Below are positions 7,980 to 15,144 of a DNA stretch of 64,000 bases, one piece after another. This stretch comes from Clostridiales bacterium Firm_16 (GTDB taxonomy: Bacteria; Bacillota; Clostridia; Saccharofermentanales; Saccharofermentanaceae): assembly GCA_001604185.1 (NCBI GenBank), contig LVAV01000113.1:62001-126000 (forward strand). The letters are read 5' to 3'. Every line of letters starts with the position of its first letter. Position 1 is the first letter of the stretch. The notes beneath the pieces were generated by a model. The model did not search any database. It saw only the letters and a program-made list of their open reading frames with translations, and was not told where the DNA came from. The position numbers were made by a program, and so were the translations under genes.

Positions 7980-10592
7980 ATGGCTATGAAACTTGCTTTT
8001 TCAACATTGGCATGCCCCGAGTGGTCCTGGAAGGATATCTATCCGATGGCACACGACCTGGGTTATGCAGGTATTGAGATCCGCGGACTGGGTGAAGAGA
8101 TCACAGCGTCCCATGCAAAACCGTTCCTTCCGTCGGAAGTGGACCGCACCATGGAAAACCTTAGAAAGCTTGGTTTGGAGATTCCATGCTTCTCCTCTAA
8201 CTGCGTACTGGCTTACGAAGAGGGCGCCAAGATCGCTCCTTCCGAGATCGGTGAATATATCGCGTTGGCCAATAAGTGCGGCGCACCTTATATCCGTATC
8301 CTGGCTGATGCCCATCCGGCACCGGAGGGAGAAGTAGACGATGAGAAGATCGCAGCTTCCCTGAAGGATCTGGCAAAGCTTGCCGAGGGCAAGAATGTCA
8401 CATTGCTTGTAGAGACCAACGGTGTCTATGCCGATACTGCCCGTCTGAGAAAACTCATCGAGAAGGTTGATTCTCCTTATGTGAAAGTACTGTGGGACGT
8501 ACATCACCCATTCCGTTACTTCGGTGAGTCCGTAGAGACGACCTGGGCAAACGTTGGCGACATGGTGAAGTACATCCATGTGAAGGATTCCATCCAGGAA
8601 GCCGACGGTACGGTTGCCTATCGTCTGCCGGGTCACGGTGATCTTCCGCTGGAAGCGCTTTTTGACCTGCTGGATAAGAACGGATATGACGGATTCGTAT
8701 CCCTGGAGTGGGTAAAGCGCTGGGCCAAGGAGATCGAGAGCGCAGCTATCGTATTCCCGCAGTTCATCAACTTCGTACGTACCTGGGAGAAGACCAAGGG
8801 TACTAAGAAAGTCATCGAGCCTTCCAAGAAGGAAGGCAAGTCCCAGATGCGCCAGGAGGCACCGATCGAGGTGGTTCCTTCTAACATCAAGTATATCGAG
8901 AAAGGCAAGGGCCAGAGAATGTTCGAGAAGGACGTTCTCGTGGAGATGACTTTCGGTCAGATGCTGGATAAGGTTGCCACCGAGTTCCCGGACCAGACAG
9001 CTTTCGCCTACACCATGCGTGATTATACAAGAACCTACAGTGAGTTCCGTGACGACGTAGACCGTGTTTCCAAGATGCTCATGTCCATGGGCGTCAAGAA
9101 GGATTCCCACGTCGCTCTCTGGGCTACCAACCGTCCGCAGTGGTTCCTGACATTCTGGGCCTGCGTTCGTATCGGTGCGGTTCTGGTTACTGTAAATACT
9201 GCTTATAAGATCCACGAGATCGAGTACCTGCTGCGTCAGTCCGATTCTGATACGCTGGTCATGATGGATGGTTATAAGGATATCAACTACGTAGAGATCG
9301 TGAACGAGATCTGCCCGGAACTGGCCAAGTCCAAGCCGGGTGAGATGGTTTCCGAGAGACTGCCGTACCTCAAGAACGTTATCACCATTGATTCCCGTTA
9401 CGACGGATGCTTCTTCTGGGACGATGAATTCGAGACTGCTGATTCCAAGGTCACAGACGAGGAGCTTCGTGCCCTCATCGACGCGACCCAGCCGGACGAA
9501 GTCTGCAACATGCAGTACACTTCCGGTACCACCGGTTTCCCGAAGGGCGTTATGCTCACACACAGAAACGTTCTTAACAACGGTAAGTGTATCGGTGACT
9601 GCATGAACCTCTCCACCGAGGATCGTCTCCTGATCCAGGTGCCGATGTTCCACTGCTTCGGTATGGTACTGGCCATGACGGCTTCCGTTACTCACGGTGT
9701 TACCATGGTTCCGCTGGATTATTTCTCTCCGCGCAAAGTTCTGGCGTCGATTACTGCGCGTCGTGTTACTGCTATGCACGGTGTTCCGACGATGTTTATC
9801 GCTCTTCTGGAGAATCCGGATTTCGCACAGACTGACTTCTCTTACATGAGAACAGGTATCATGGCCGGTTCTCCGTGCCCGATCCCGGTTATGGAAGACG
9901 TAGTTAATAAGATGAACATGAAGGAGATCACCATCGTTTATGGTCAGACCGAGGCTGCTCCGGGTTGCACCCAGAGCCGTGTCGATGACTCCATCGAGGT
10001 TCGTGTCCAGACTGTTGGTAAGGAGCTCCCGGGTGTTGAGTGCCGTATCGTAGATCCGGCTACCAACGAAGTACTGCCGGATAACGTAGACGGTGAGTTC
10101 TGTGCTCGTGGTTATAACATCATGAAGGGCTACTACAAGATGCCTGAGGCAACAAAGGCTGCCATCGATGAGGACGGCTGGCTCCATACAGGTGACCTGG
10201 CCCGTCGTACACCGGAAGGCTATTACAAGATCACAGGTCGTATCAAGGATATGATCATCCGTGGTGGTGAGAATATCTACCCGAAGGAGATCGAAGAGTT
10301 CATCTATACACATCCGGATGTATCTGACGTACAGGTCATCGGTGTTCCGGACGAGCAGTACGGTGAAGAGATCATGGCCTGCATTATCAAGAAAGAAGGC
10401 TCCACCCTTACTGAGGATGAAGTCAAGCAGTACGTGAAAGATCACATGGCGAAGCACAAGACACCTCGTTACGTCGCATTCGTAGACTCCTTCCCGATGA
10501 ACGCAGCAGGAAAGATCCTGAAGTTCAAGATGAGAGAAGATGCGGTGAAGATGTTGGGCTTGGAGAAGGCTTCGAAGATCGAGACGGCTTAA
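7980..10592 (+). CDS. Fusion: sugar-isomerase-like TIM barrel + acyl-CoA synthetase (AMP-forming)
   Basis: 870 residues in one open frame. Residues 1-270 are an AP-endonuclease-2/xylose-isomerase-like TIM barrel with candidate metal ligands in order (VETNGVY, WDVHHPF, IHVKDS, LEWVKRW). A charged linker of about 40 residues leads into a complete AMP-forming ligase: P-loop YTSGTTGFPKGVMLTH near residue 512, YGQTEAAPG near 653, GWLHTGDLARR near 733, hinge GRIKDMIIRGGENIYP near 751 and the catalytic Lys in NAAGKILKFK near 843. Such ligases activate a carboxylate as acyl-AMP and pass it to CoA. The barrel presumably makes or reshapes a sugar-derived or polyol substrate, but this is inference. CCGGAGG lies 9 bases before the ATG. 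No frame break or internal start is evident, so the fusion looks genuine. Confidence 0.85.
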   Translation: MAMKLAFSTLACPEWSWKDIYPMAHDLGYAGIEIRGLGEEITASHAKPFLPSEVDRTMENLRKLGLEIPCFSSNCVLAYEEGAKIAPSEIGEYIALANKCGAPYIRILADAHPAPEGEVDDEKIAASLKDLAKLAEGKNVTLLVETNGVYADTARLRKLIEKVDSPYVKVLWDVHHPFRYFGESVETTWANVGDMVKYIHVKDSIQEADGTVAYRLPGHGDLPLEALFDLLDKNGYDGFVSLEWVKRWAKEIESAAIVFPQFINFVRTWEKTKGTKKVIEPSKKEGKSQMRQEAPIEVVPSNIKYIEKGKGQRMFEKDVLVEMTFGQMLDKVATEFPDQTAFAYTMRDYTRTYSEFRDDVDRVSKMLMSMGVKKDSHVALWATNRPQWFLTFWACVRIGAVLVTVNTAYKIHEIEYLLRQSDSDTLVMMDGYKDINYVEIVNEICPELAKSKPGEMVSERLPYLKNVITIDSRYDGCFFWDDEFETADSKVTDEELRALIDATQPDEVCNMQYTSGTTGFPKGVMLTHRNVLNNGKCIGDCMNLSTEDRLLIQVPMFHCFGMVLAMTASVTHGVTMVPLDYFSPRKVLASITARRVTAMHGVPTMFIALLENPDFAQTDFSYMRTGIMAGSPCPIPVMEDVVNKMNMKEITIVYGQTEAAPGCTQSRVDDSIEVRVQTVGKELPGVECRIVDPATNEVLPDNVDGEFCARGYNIMKGYYKMPEATKAAIDEDGWLHTGDLARRTPEGYYKITGRIKDMIIRGGENIYPKEIEEFIYTHPDVSDVQVIGVPDEQYGEEIMACIIKKEGSTLTEDEVKQYVKDHMAKHKTPRYVAFVDSFPMNAAGKILKFKMREDAVKMLGLEKASKIETA

Positions 10593-10599
10593 AAGATAT

Positions 10600-10660
10600 A
10601 AAAATCCCCCTGCGGCTTCGAGCAGTTTGCTTCGCAAAACTCGCCGTGCGGGGGATTTTT
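10600..10660 (+). terminator. Strong bidirectional terminator
   Basis: AAAAATCCCCC (10600-10610) pairs with GGGGGATTTTT (10650-10660), continued inward by CGGC/GCCG, with a second small hairpin around GCTTCGC in the loop. It begins 8 bases after the stop codon of the fusion gene. Confidence 0.85.
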
Positions 10661-10785
10661 TATATCCTTTTTTATCCGTTCACTCTTCGAATCCTTACGT
10701 GTTGGGCTGCGAAAGAATTGTCGCAGAGGGGTTTTTTGTTACTCTTTTTTCCTTAATCCGTTCGTTCTGCGAAGCCTTACGGGAT
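10650..10785. repeat. Two imperfect tandem units of about 65-75 bp
   Basis: The stretch after the terminator (GGGGGATTTTTT, TATCC, TTTTTTATCCGTTC, CGAATCCTTACG) is echoed from about 10727 (GGGGTTTTTTG, TTTTTTCC, AATCCGTTC, CGAAGCCTTACG). The second unit is diverged. A small hairpin CTGCGA/TCGCAG (10707-10712, 10721-10726) followed by GGGGTTTTTT forms a second terminator-like element. Confidence 0.5.
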
Positions 10786-10916
10786 GCGAGATCCTACGGG
10801 TTTGGCGGCGTGGGGCAGTTCTGATTCCGCCGACAGGATGTCTGAGGCCGATATCGCCACTTCAAAATGCGGCGGCGGAAACCGATTCCTACTAATCGTT
10901 TAGAATCATAGCAATG

Positions 10917-10952
10917 GAAGGAGGTTTTCAGTTGAAATCTCCTTCTTTTTTC
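10917..10952 (+). terminator. Intrinsic terminator with no assigned gene upstream
   Basis: GAAGGAGGTTTTC (10917-10929) pairs with GAAATCTCCTTC (10934-10945), with one bulge, followed by TTTTTTCG. No coding frame I trust lies between this and the previous terminator, so it may end a short untranslated transcript. Confidence 0.55.
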
Positions 10953-11300
10953 GTTTCTTTCTTTCACGGGTAGGCGTGCTTTCCTACCAAACAGTTCAGA
11001 TCTAATCAAAAGTAGGAGAAATGTCGCCTTAGATGGGTCAGAAACTCCTTCTGAATGGTTGGATTTTTTGTTTTCGAAGGAGTGGTCGAGATTTAGATGC
11101 ATTTCTCCGAGTCGGGCAGGTGACTGATAGCAGGATCAGAACCTGCAAGATATCCCTTCTTCGTGCATCTTATGTATGCCCTATGGCAACTGGCGTCATG
11201 ACCCGTTGAAAGGCCGCGTCTGGGCTGTTATCCTGCCACTTGTAGATTGGAAAAAACGCTTGGGGCGTGATGCTCCTTGCGAAGACAACGGGAGGACAAC
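10953..11300. other. Gene-free stretch upstream of the ABC/LytTR operon
   Basis: About 350 bases without a convincing gene. It holds inverted repeats that could fold: AGATGCA (about 11095) with TGCATCT (about 11164), enclosing GCAGGT/ACCTGC. A frame from ATG 11176 to a TGA at 11302-11304, which overlaps the ABC gene start, would give 42 residues, but it has no ribosome binding site and no recognisable family. It could be a structured leader or a decayed gene end. I see no known riboswitch signature. Confidence 0.4.
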
Positions 11301-12143
11301 ATGATTTCTGTTAAGGATCTTTCGAAAAGCTTCGGTACGAAGAAGGTGCTGGACGGGATCTCCATGACCGTGGAGGACGGGGAGATCTTCGGTCTGCTGG
11401 GACCCTCGGGTGCGGGAAAGACTACCCTCATCCGGGTGCTGACGGGGCAGCTGAAGTTCGAATCGGGCGAAGCTTCTGTTATGGATAAGGACGTCCGCAA
11501 ACTCAGCGGAGAAGATAAGAAGCAGTTCGGCATCATGATGGATGACTTCGGACTGTATGAGAGACTGAACGCATTTCAGAACCTGAAAGTGTTCACGGAT
11601 ATCTACGGCGTCGAGAAGGACGCCATCGACAAAGTCCTTGCGGAGGTGAAGCTGGACCGGGACGCGAAGAAAGAAGTGTCCAAGTTCTCGAAGGGCATGA
11701 AGGAGCGCTTACGCCTGGCACGGGCCCTGGTGACCCACCCGCAAGTTCTTTTCCTGGATGAGCCTACAAGCGGACTGGATCCCCAGACCGCCAACGAGAT
11801 CCACGAGATCATAAGAAACAGGAAAGAAGCGGGATGCATCATCTTCCTGACGACCCACAACATGACCGAGGCGGAGAAACTCTGCGACCATCTGGTACTT
11901 CTCAATGAGGGGAAGATCGTGGAGTCCGGCGCGCCAAAAGAACTCTGTCTTCGCTACGATCACCAGAAGCGGATCGAGGTCACTACGGTAGACGGAGAGA
12001 AGGAATCCCTGAAGTACGAGGCGGCGTCGGCGGAGTACATCGAGCGGATCCTGCGGGAGGGACGTCTGTCGACGATCCATTCCAAAGAACCGAATCTGGA
12101 AACCGTCTTTATGGAACTGACGGGCAGAAAACTGGAGGCATAA
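11301..12143 (+). CDS. ABC transporter ATP-binding protein
   Basis: 280 residues. Walker A GPSGAGKTT, signature FSKGMKERLRLARAL (a common variant of LSGGQ in ABC-2 exporters), Walker B VLFLDEPTSGLD and the switch His in LTTHNM. The extra C-terminal domain of about 70 residues is typical of ATPases paired with ABC-2 type permeases. GGGAGG lies about 6 bases before the ATG at 11301. It is separated by one base from the permease gene; the pair likely exports a peptide, lipid or antibiotic, with the LytTR regulator downstream controlling it. Confidence 0.92.
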   Translation: MISVKDLSKSFGTKKVLDGISMTVEDGEIFGLLGPSGAGKTTLIRVLTGQLKFESGEASVMDKDVRKLSGEDKKQFGIMMDDFGLYERLNAFQNLKVFTDIYGVEKDAIDKVLAEVKLDRDAKKEVSKFSKGMKERLRLARALVTHPQVLFLDEPTSGLDPQTANEIHEIIRNRKEAGCIIFLTTHNMTEAEKLCDHLVLLNEGKIVESGAPKELCLRYDHQKRIEVTTVDGEKESLKYEAASAEYIERILREGRLSTIHSKEPNLETVFMELTGRKLEA

Positions 12144-12144
12144 C

Positions 12145-12843
12145 ATGAGAGAAGCAGCAGCAATCCTTAGAAAACAGATGATCGATACCAGGAAGAACCG
12201 GGCAGTGTTGATCCAGTTTCTCCTGTTCCCGCTGATCACGATCATTATGAGCAAGACCGTGAACATCGAAGACATGCCGCAGAACTTCTACCTGATGCTT
12301 TTCAGCGTGATGTATCTGGCCATGGCGCCTATCTCCGCCATGAGCGCCATCATTTCCGAAGAGAAGGAGAAAGGCACACTCCGGGCCCTCATGATGAGTA
12401 ATGTCAGTCCTTTTTCCTATCTGCTGGGCGTAGGCGTCTATGTGGTTTCCTTCTGCCTGATCGGCACGGTGCTGATGAGCCGGATCTGCGGAATGGGCGG
12501 GGAAGAGTGGAGACATTACATGGCTCTCATGGCCATCGGATTCCTGATCTCCACGTTCCTGGGCGCCGCCATCGGCGTGTGCGCCAAGAACCAGATGGCC
12601 GCCACGAGCCTGCAGGTACCGATCATGTGCATACTTTCCTTCCTGCCCATGATCGCCCAGTTCAATACCACCGTGGCGAAAGTGGCGAAATATTTTTATT
12701 CCGATCAGTTCTATCACCTCTTAGTGGACGGAAAGAGTGATAAGATAAGTACAGAAAGCCTTGTGATCCTCGCGGTCAACGGCGTTCTGATCCTGGGATT
12801 CTTTATTGTGGCGTATAAGAAGAGAGGCCTGAACTACGAATGA
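12145..12843 (+). CDS. ABC-2 type permease
   Basis: 232 residues with about six membrane helices (for example FLLFPLITIIM, LMLFSVMYLAMAPISAMSAII, VYVVSFCLIGTVLM, LMAIGFLISTFLGAAIG, PIMCILSFLPMI, and VILAVNGVLILGFFIVAYK). The charged loop SEEKEKGTLRALMMSNVS after the second helix is the usual ABC-2 coupling region. It follows the ATPase gene by one base and overlaps the LytTR start by four (ATGA), so the three are translationally linked. Confidence 0.9.
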   Translation: MREAAAILRKQMIDTRKNRAVLIQFLLFPLITIIMSKTVNIEDMPQNFYLMLFSVMYLAMAPISAMSAIISEEKEKGTLRALMMSNVSPFSYLLGVGVYVVSFCLIGTVLMSRICGMGGEEWRHYMALMAIGFLISTFLGAAIGVCAKNQMAATSLQVPIMCILSFLPMIAQFNTTVAKVAKYFYSDQFYHLLVDGKSDKISTESLVILAVNGVLILGFFIVAYKKRGLNYE

Positions 12844-13280
12844 AAATATCGTTCAATATCAATCCGGACAACCCGGAGACCGAGATCAATGTGACCTGTC
12901 CTGCGGTGACGCCGGAGGTGGAGAAACTCATGTCTATGCTTCGGGTGCTGGACAGTAAACTGACGGTGAAGAAAGACGGGGAAGTCTTCCTTCTGAACCT
13001 GGCGGATGTCCTGTATCTGGAATCTATGGAACGAAAATGCTTCGTCTATACGGAGAAAGCCGTATATGAATCCGATGCGAAAATGTATGAGCTCGAGCAG
13101 CAGTTAGCTGCCTCGGGCTTTTTCCGTGTAAGTAAATCGACGCTTCTGTCGCTGAAGCACATCCAGTCCCTGCGGGCGGATATCAACCATCGGATCCGGA
13201 TCACGATGGATAACGGGGAGAAACTGATCGCTTCCCGGTTCTACGCAGATGAACTGCGGGAACGTCTGGGACTGAAGTAG
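12840..13280 (+). CDS. LytTR-type DNA-binding regulator
   Basis: 146 residues. Residues about 45-146 form a LytTR domain (ILNLADVLYLESMERKCFVYT-like start, YELEQQLAASGFFRVSKSTLLSLKHIQSL, then RIRITMDNGEKLIASRFYADELRERLG). A short N-terminal part replaces the receiver domain of classical LytTR response regulators, so the protein is probably an autonomous repressor or activator. Genes of this type commonly sit with a DUF3021 membrane protein and an ABC transporter, exactly the order seen here, and the membrane protein is thought to restrain the regulator. Confidence 0.9.
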   Translation: MKISFNINPDNPETEINVTCPAVTPEVEKLMSMLRVLDSKLTVKKDGEVFLLNLADVLYLESMERKCFVYTEKAVYESDAKMYELEQQLAASGFFRVSKSTLLSLKHIQSLRADINHRIRITMDNGEKLIASRFYADELRERLGLK

Positions 13281-13296
13281 GAGCGAGGAGAGAAAT

Positions 13297-13779
13297 ATGG
13301 ATAAGAAACCGATAAGTGAATTTTTCTATTGTGCGTGTATTGCCATGACCATGCAGGTCGTAGTGGCGGTCCTGGTGCTGTGGCTCTCCCCTGCGGATGT
13401 AGCGGCATCCCAGCGTGAGCTGTCCACCATCTATGCTTTTGCCGGCGGTCTTTCGAAAGAGACTCTTCTTCAGTTCCTGATCACCTCCGTGCTGACGGCG
13501 GTCATACGAACGATCTTCATGTCGGATCTTCTGATCAAGAACGCCAAGCCGGCCGTGCGTCTGGCGTGGATGTTCACGGTAGAGGTCATCATGATCAGCT
13601 GCGCGGTCTGGCTCTTCGGCTGGTTCCGTCCCAAGAATCTCATGAGTGTTCTCGGCTTCATCTGCGGTTTCGGGTCCTGCCTTGTACTTTCGATCTTCCT
13701 TTGTATCAAGAACGAGAAGTGGCGCAACGAAGAGATGAACCAGGCGCTGCACCGCGCGCAGAAGGAGGAAAAGAACTGA
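13297..13779 (+). CDS. Four-helix membrane protein, DUF3021-like partner of LytTR
   Basis: 160 residues with four hydrophobic helices (AMTMQVVVAVLVLWLS, LLQFLITSVLTAVI, WMFTVEVIMISCAVWLFGW, LGFICGFGSCLVLSIFLCI) and a charged C-terminal tail. The size, topology and place 16 bases after a LytTR gene match the DUF3021 group; the sequence similarity alone is weak to the eye. GAGGAG lies about 6 bases before the ATG. It is probably the last gene of the operon starting at 11301. Confidence 0.7.
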   Translation: MDKKPISEFFYCACIAMTMQVVVAVLVLWLSPADVAASQRELSTIYAFAGGLSKETLLQFLITSVLTAVIRTIFMSDLLIKNAKPAVRLAWMFTVEVIMISCAVWLFGWFRPKNLMSVLGFICGFGSCLVLSIFLCIKNEKWRNEEMNQALHRAQKEEKN

Positions 13780-13849
13780 AGCTCCGTGGGTTCTGGCGGT
13801 TCCTGTGAGGGGAAATGAAAATTTGTTATAGCTCTCCTGAGGTTTTCGA

Positions 13850-13955
13850 GGATAAAAAAATCCTCACTGTTAGAGCAACCATTGGGGATGAGATGGTCAA
13901 ACCGTGAGGAAGAGGATAATATTGTGTGTCTTACAAACGGGAGAAGTTTGTTGAC
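13850..13955 (-). ncRNA. Candidate small RNA of about 105 nt
   Basis: Between the LytTR operon and the AraC gene, the minus strand has a near-consensus promoter (TTGAAA, 17 bp, TATAAT) and, about 90 bases downstream, an intrinsic terminator: CCTCAC-type arms 13904-13910 and 13861-13867 (TCCTCAC/GTGAGGA) followed on the minus strand by ATTTTTTTA. Inside the loop a further hairpin ACCAT/ATGGT is possible. The only reading frame with an ATG is nine codons without a ribosome binding site, so I read it as non-coding. It matches no RNA family I recognise (too short for 6S, no tmRNA or SRP features). Confidence 0.55.
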
Positions 13956-13961
13956 AACATA

Positions 13962-13990
13962 ATTATAGTGTACAAAACGATTCGTTTCAA
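13962..13990 (-). promoter_or_regulatory. Promoter of the candidate small RNA
   Basis: On the minus strand TTGAAA (13990-13985), 17-bp spacer, TATAAT (13967-13962). Predicted start about 13955. It points away from the AraC gene. Confidence 0.65.
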
Positions 13991-14052
13991 TTAAAATAGT
14001 TCTCAATACTATAACAATATTTCATACTAAGGGTCCAAAACAGGAGAAAACC

Positions 14053-14952
14053 ATGGGATATATTAAAGATAGTTCAATCGAGAGTTCCATCGCGTCGCAA
14101 TATGACGCCACGGAATACCCGGCTACGATACGCAGGGACTGGCTCTCCCACTACCCGAATTACGAGATGGACAGCCACTGGCACGACGAAGTGGAGCTGA
14201 TCGTGATCCTTCGGGGAAAGATGCGATGCATCATTAACGGTGAGATGATCCTGGTCTCGGAAGAAGAAGGGATCTTCATTAATGCAAGACAGGTGCACGA
14301 TGTTTCTTCCGAAGATCGTAAAGAGTGTGAGTTTATCTCCGTTCGTTTCCATCCGATGCTTCTGTGTTCGACCAAGGAGATCGAGGACCGGTTCGTGCTT
14401 CCGGTCATTGAGAATCACAATTTCCCGTATCAGGTATTAAAATCCGATTTCGAATGGCAGCGCACTATACTTGATGCGGTGAGCCGTGTATACTATATGC
14501 GGCATGAGATCACTCTGGAGCTGGGGGCCCAGGGTCAGTTCTTCGCCATCTGGGAACAGCTTTTCCTGCATTCCGGTAAAGTTCCGGCCAAGCGCCGTCC
14601 TGCTTCACCGCAGCTGTCCAGACTGAAGGACATGATCTCCTATATCGCCGCGAACTATAAGGGGAAAGTCACTCTGGAAGAACTGCGACTTGTGGGTAAC
14701 ATGGGGAAGACCAACTGTTGCCAGGTATTCCAGAAGTATCTGAATATGACACCGATCCAGTACATCACCATGTACCGTCTCCGCAAAGGTGCGGAGATGC
14801 TGACGAATACGGACCTGCCGGTGGTAGAAGTCGCGTACGAAGTCGGCTTCTCCGGCGCGAGTTATTTTTCCGAAGCATTCCGGAAACACATGGGTGAGAT
14901 GCCGAGTGAATACAGAAAGAAGCATGCACGGCTCAGTGAGGGTCATCGGTAA
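14053..14952 (+). CDS. AraC-family transcriptional regulator with cupin sensor domain
   Basis: 299 residues. The N-terminal half is a cupin (HWHDEVELIVILRGK, then NGEMILVSEEEGIFINARQVHDVSS), the usual small-molecule pocket of this family. The C-terminal 100 residues carry two helix-turn-helix units (VTLEELRLVGNMGKTNCCQ and LPVVEVAYEVGFSGASYFSEAF, ending RKHMGEMPSEYRK). AGGAGA precedes the ATG. It is followed by a small Cys protein and an exporter pair, which may be its targets; no binding site was identified. Confidence 0.92.
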   Translation: MGYIKDSSIESSIASQYDATEYPATIRRDWLSHYPNYEMDSHWHDEVELIVILRGKMRCIINGEMILVSEEEGIFINARQVHDVSSEDRKECEFISVRFHPMLLCSTKEIEDRFVLPVIENHNFPYQVLKSDFEWQRTILDAVSRVYYMRHEITLELGAQGQFFAIWEQLFLHSGKVPAKRRPASPQLSRLKDMISYIAANYKGKVTLEELRLVGNMGKTNCCQVFQKYLNMTPIQYITMYRLRKGAEMLTNTDLPVVEVAYEVGFSGASYFSEAFRKHMGEMPSEYRKKHARLSEGHR

Positions 14953-14964
14953 GAGGGGAGAAGC

Positions 14965-15135
14965 ATGAGCGATTGCGAGAGATGTTCGAATTATGTATAC
15001 GATGAAATAACCGGCGCGTATTACTGTGAGGCGCCCATCGACCAGGATGCCTGGGAGAGGATGCTGGAAGGCAAGAAGGACTGCCCGTACTACATCGAAG
15101 ACGGAGAATACAAGACCGTCAACAAGCAGATCTGA
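14965..15135 (+). CDS. Small four-cysteine protein (DUF6472-like)
   Basis: 56 residues. Cysteines are spaced as CERC near the start, one in YYCEAP and one in DCPYYIEDGEYK, suggesting a small metal-binding or disulphide fold. Short clostridial proteins of this pattern are annotated as DUF6472, from memory; no function is known. GAGGGGAG lies about 5 bases before the ATG at 14965. It fills the gap between the AraC gene and the exporter genes and is probably co-transcribed with them. Confidence 0.75.
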   Translation: MSDCERCSNYVYDEITGAYYCEAPIDQDAWERMLEGKKDCPYYIEDGEYKTVNKQI

Positions 15136-15144
15136 GGGGGTCCC

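Noticed and set aside
8001-10637. An 878-codon open frame on the minus strand opposite the TIM-barrel/acyl-CoA-synthetase gene
   Set aside because: It mirrors the plus-strand gene with codon bias that avoids stops, shows no family motifs and has no ribosome binding site.
11176-11304. A 42-codon frame overlapping the ABC gene start (ATGA)
   Set aside because: No ribosome binding site, no recognisable family, and the upstream sequence in frame has a stop shortly before; noted only as part of the unexplained gap.
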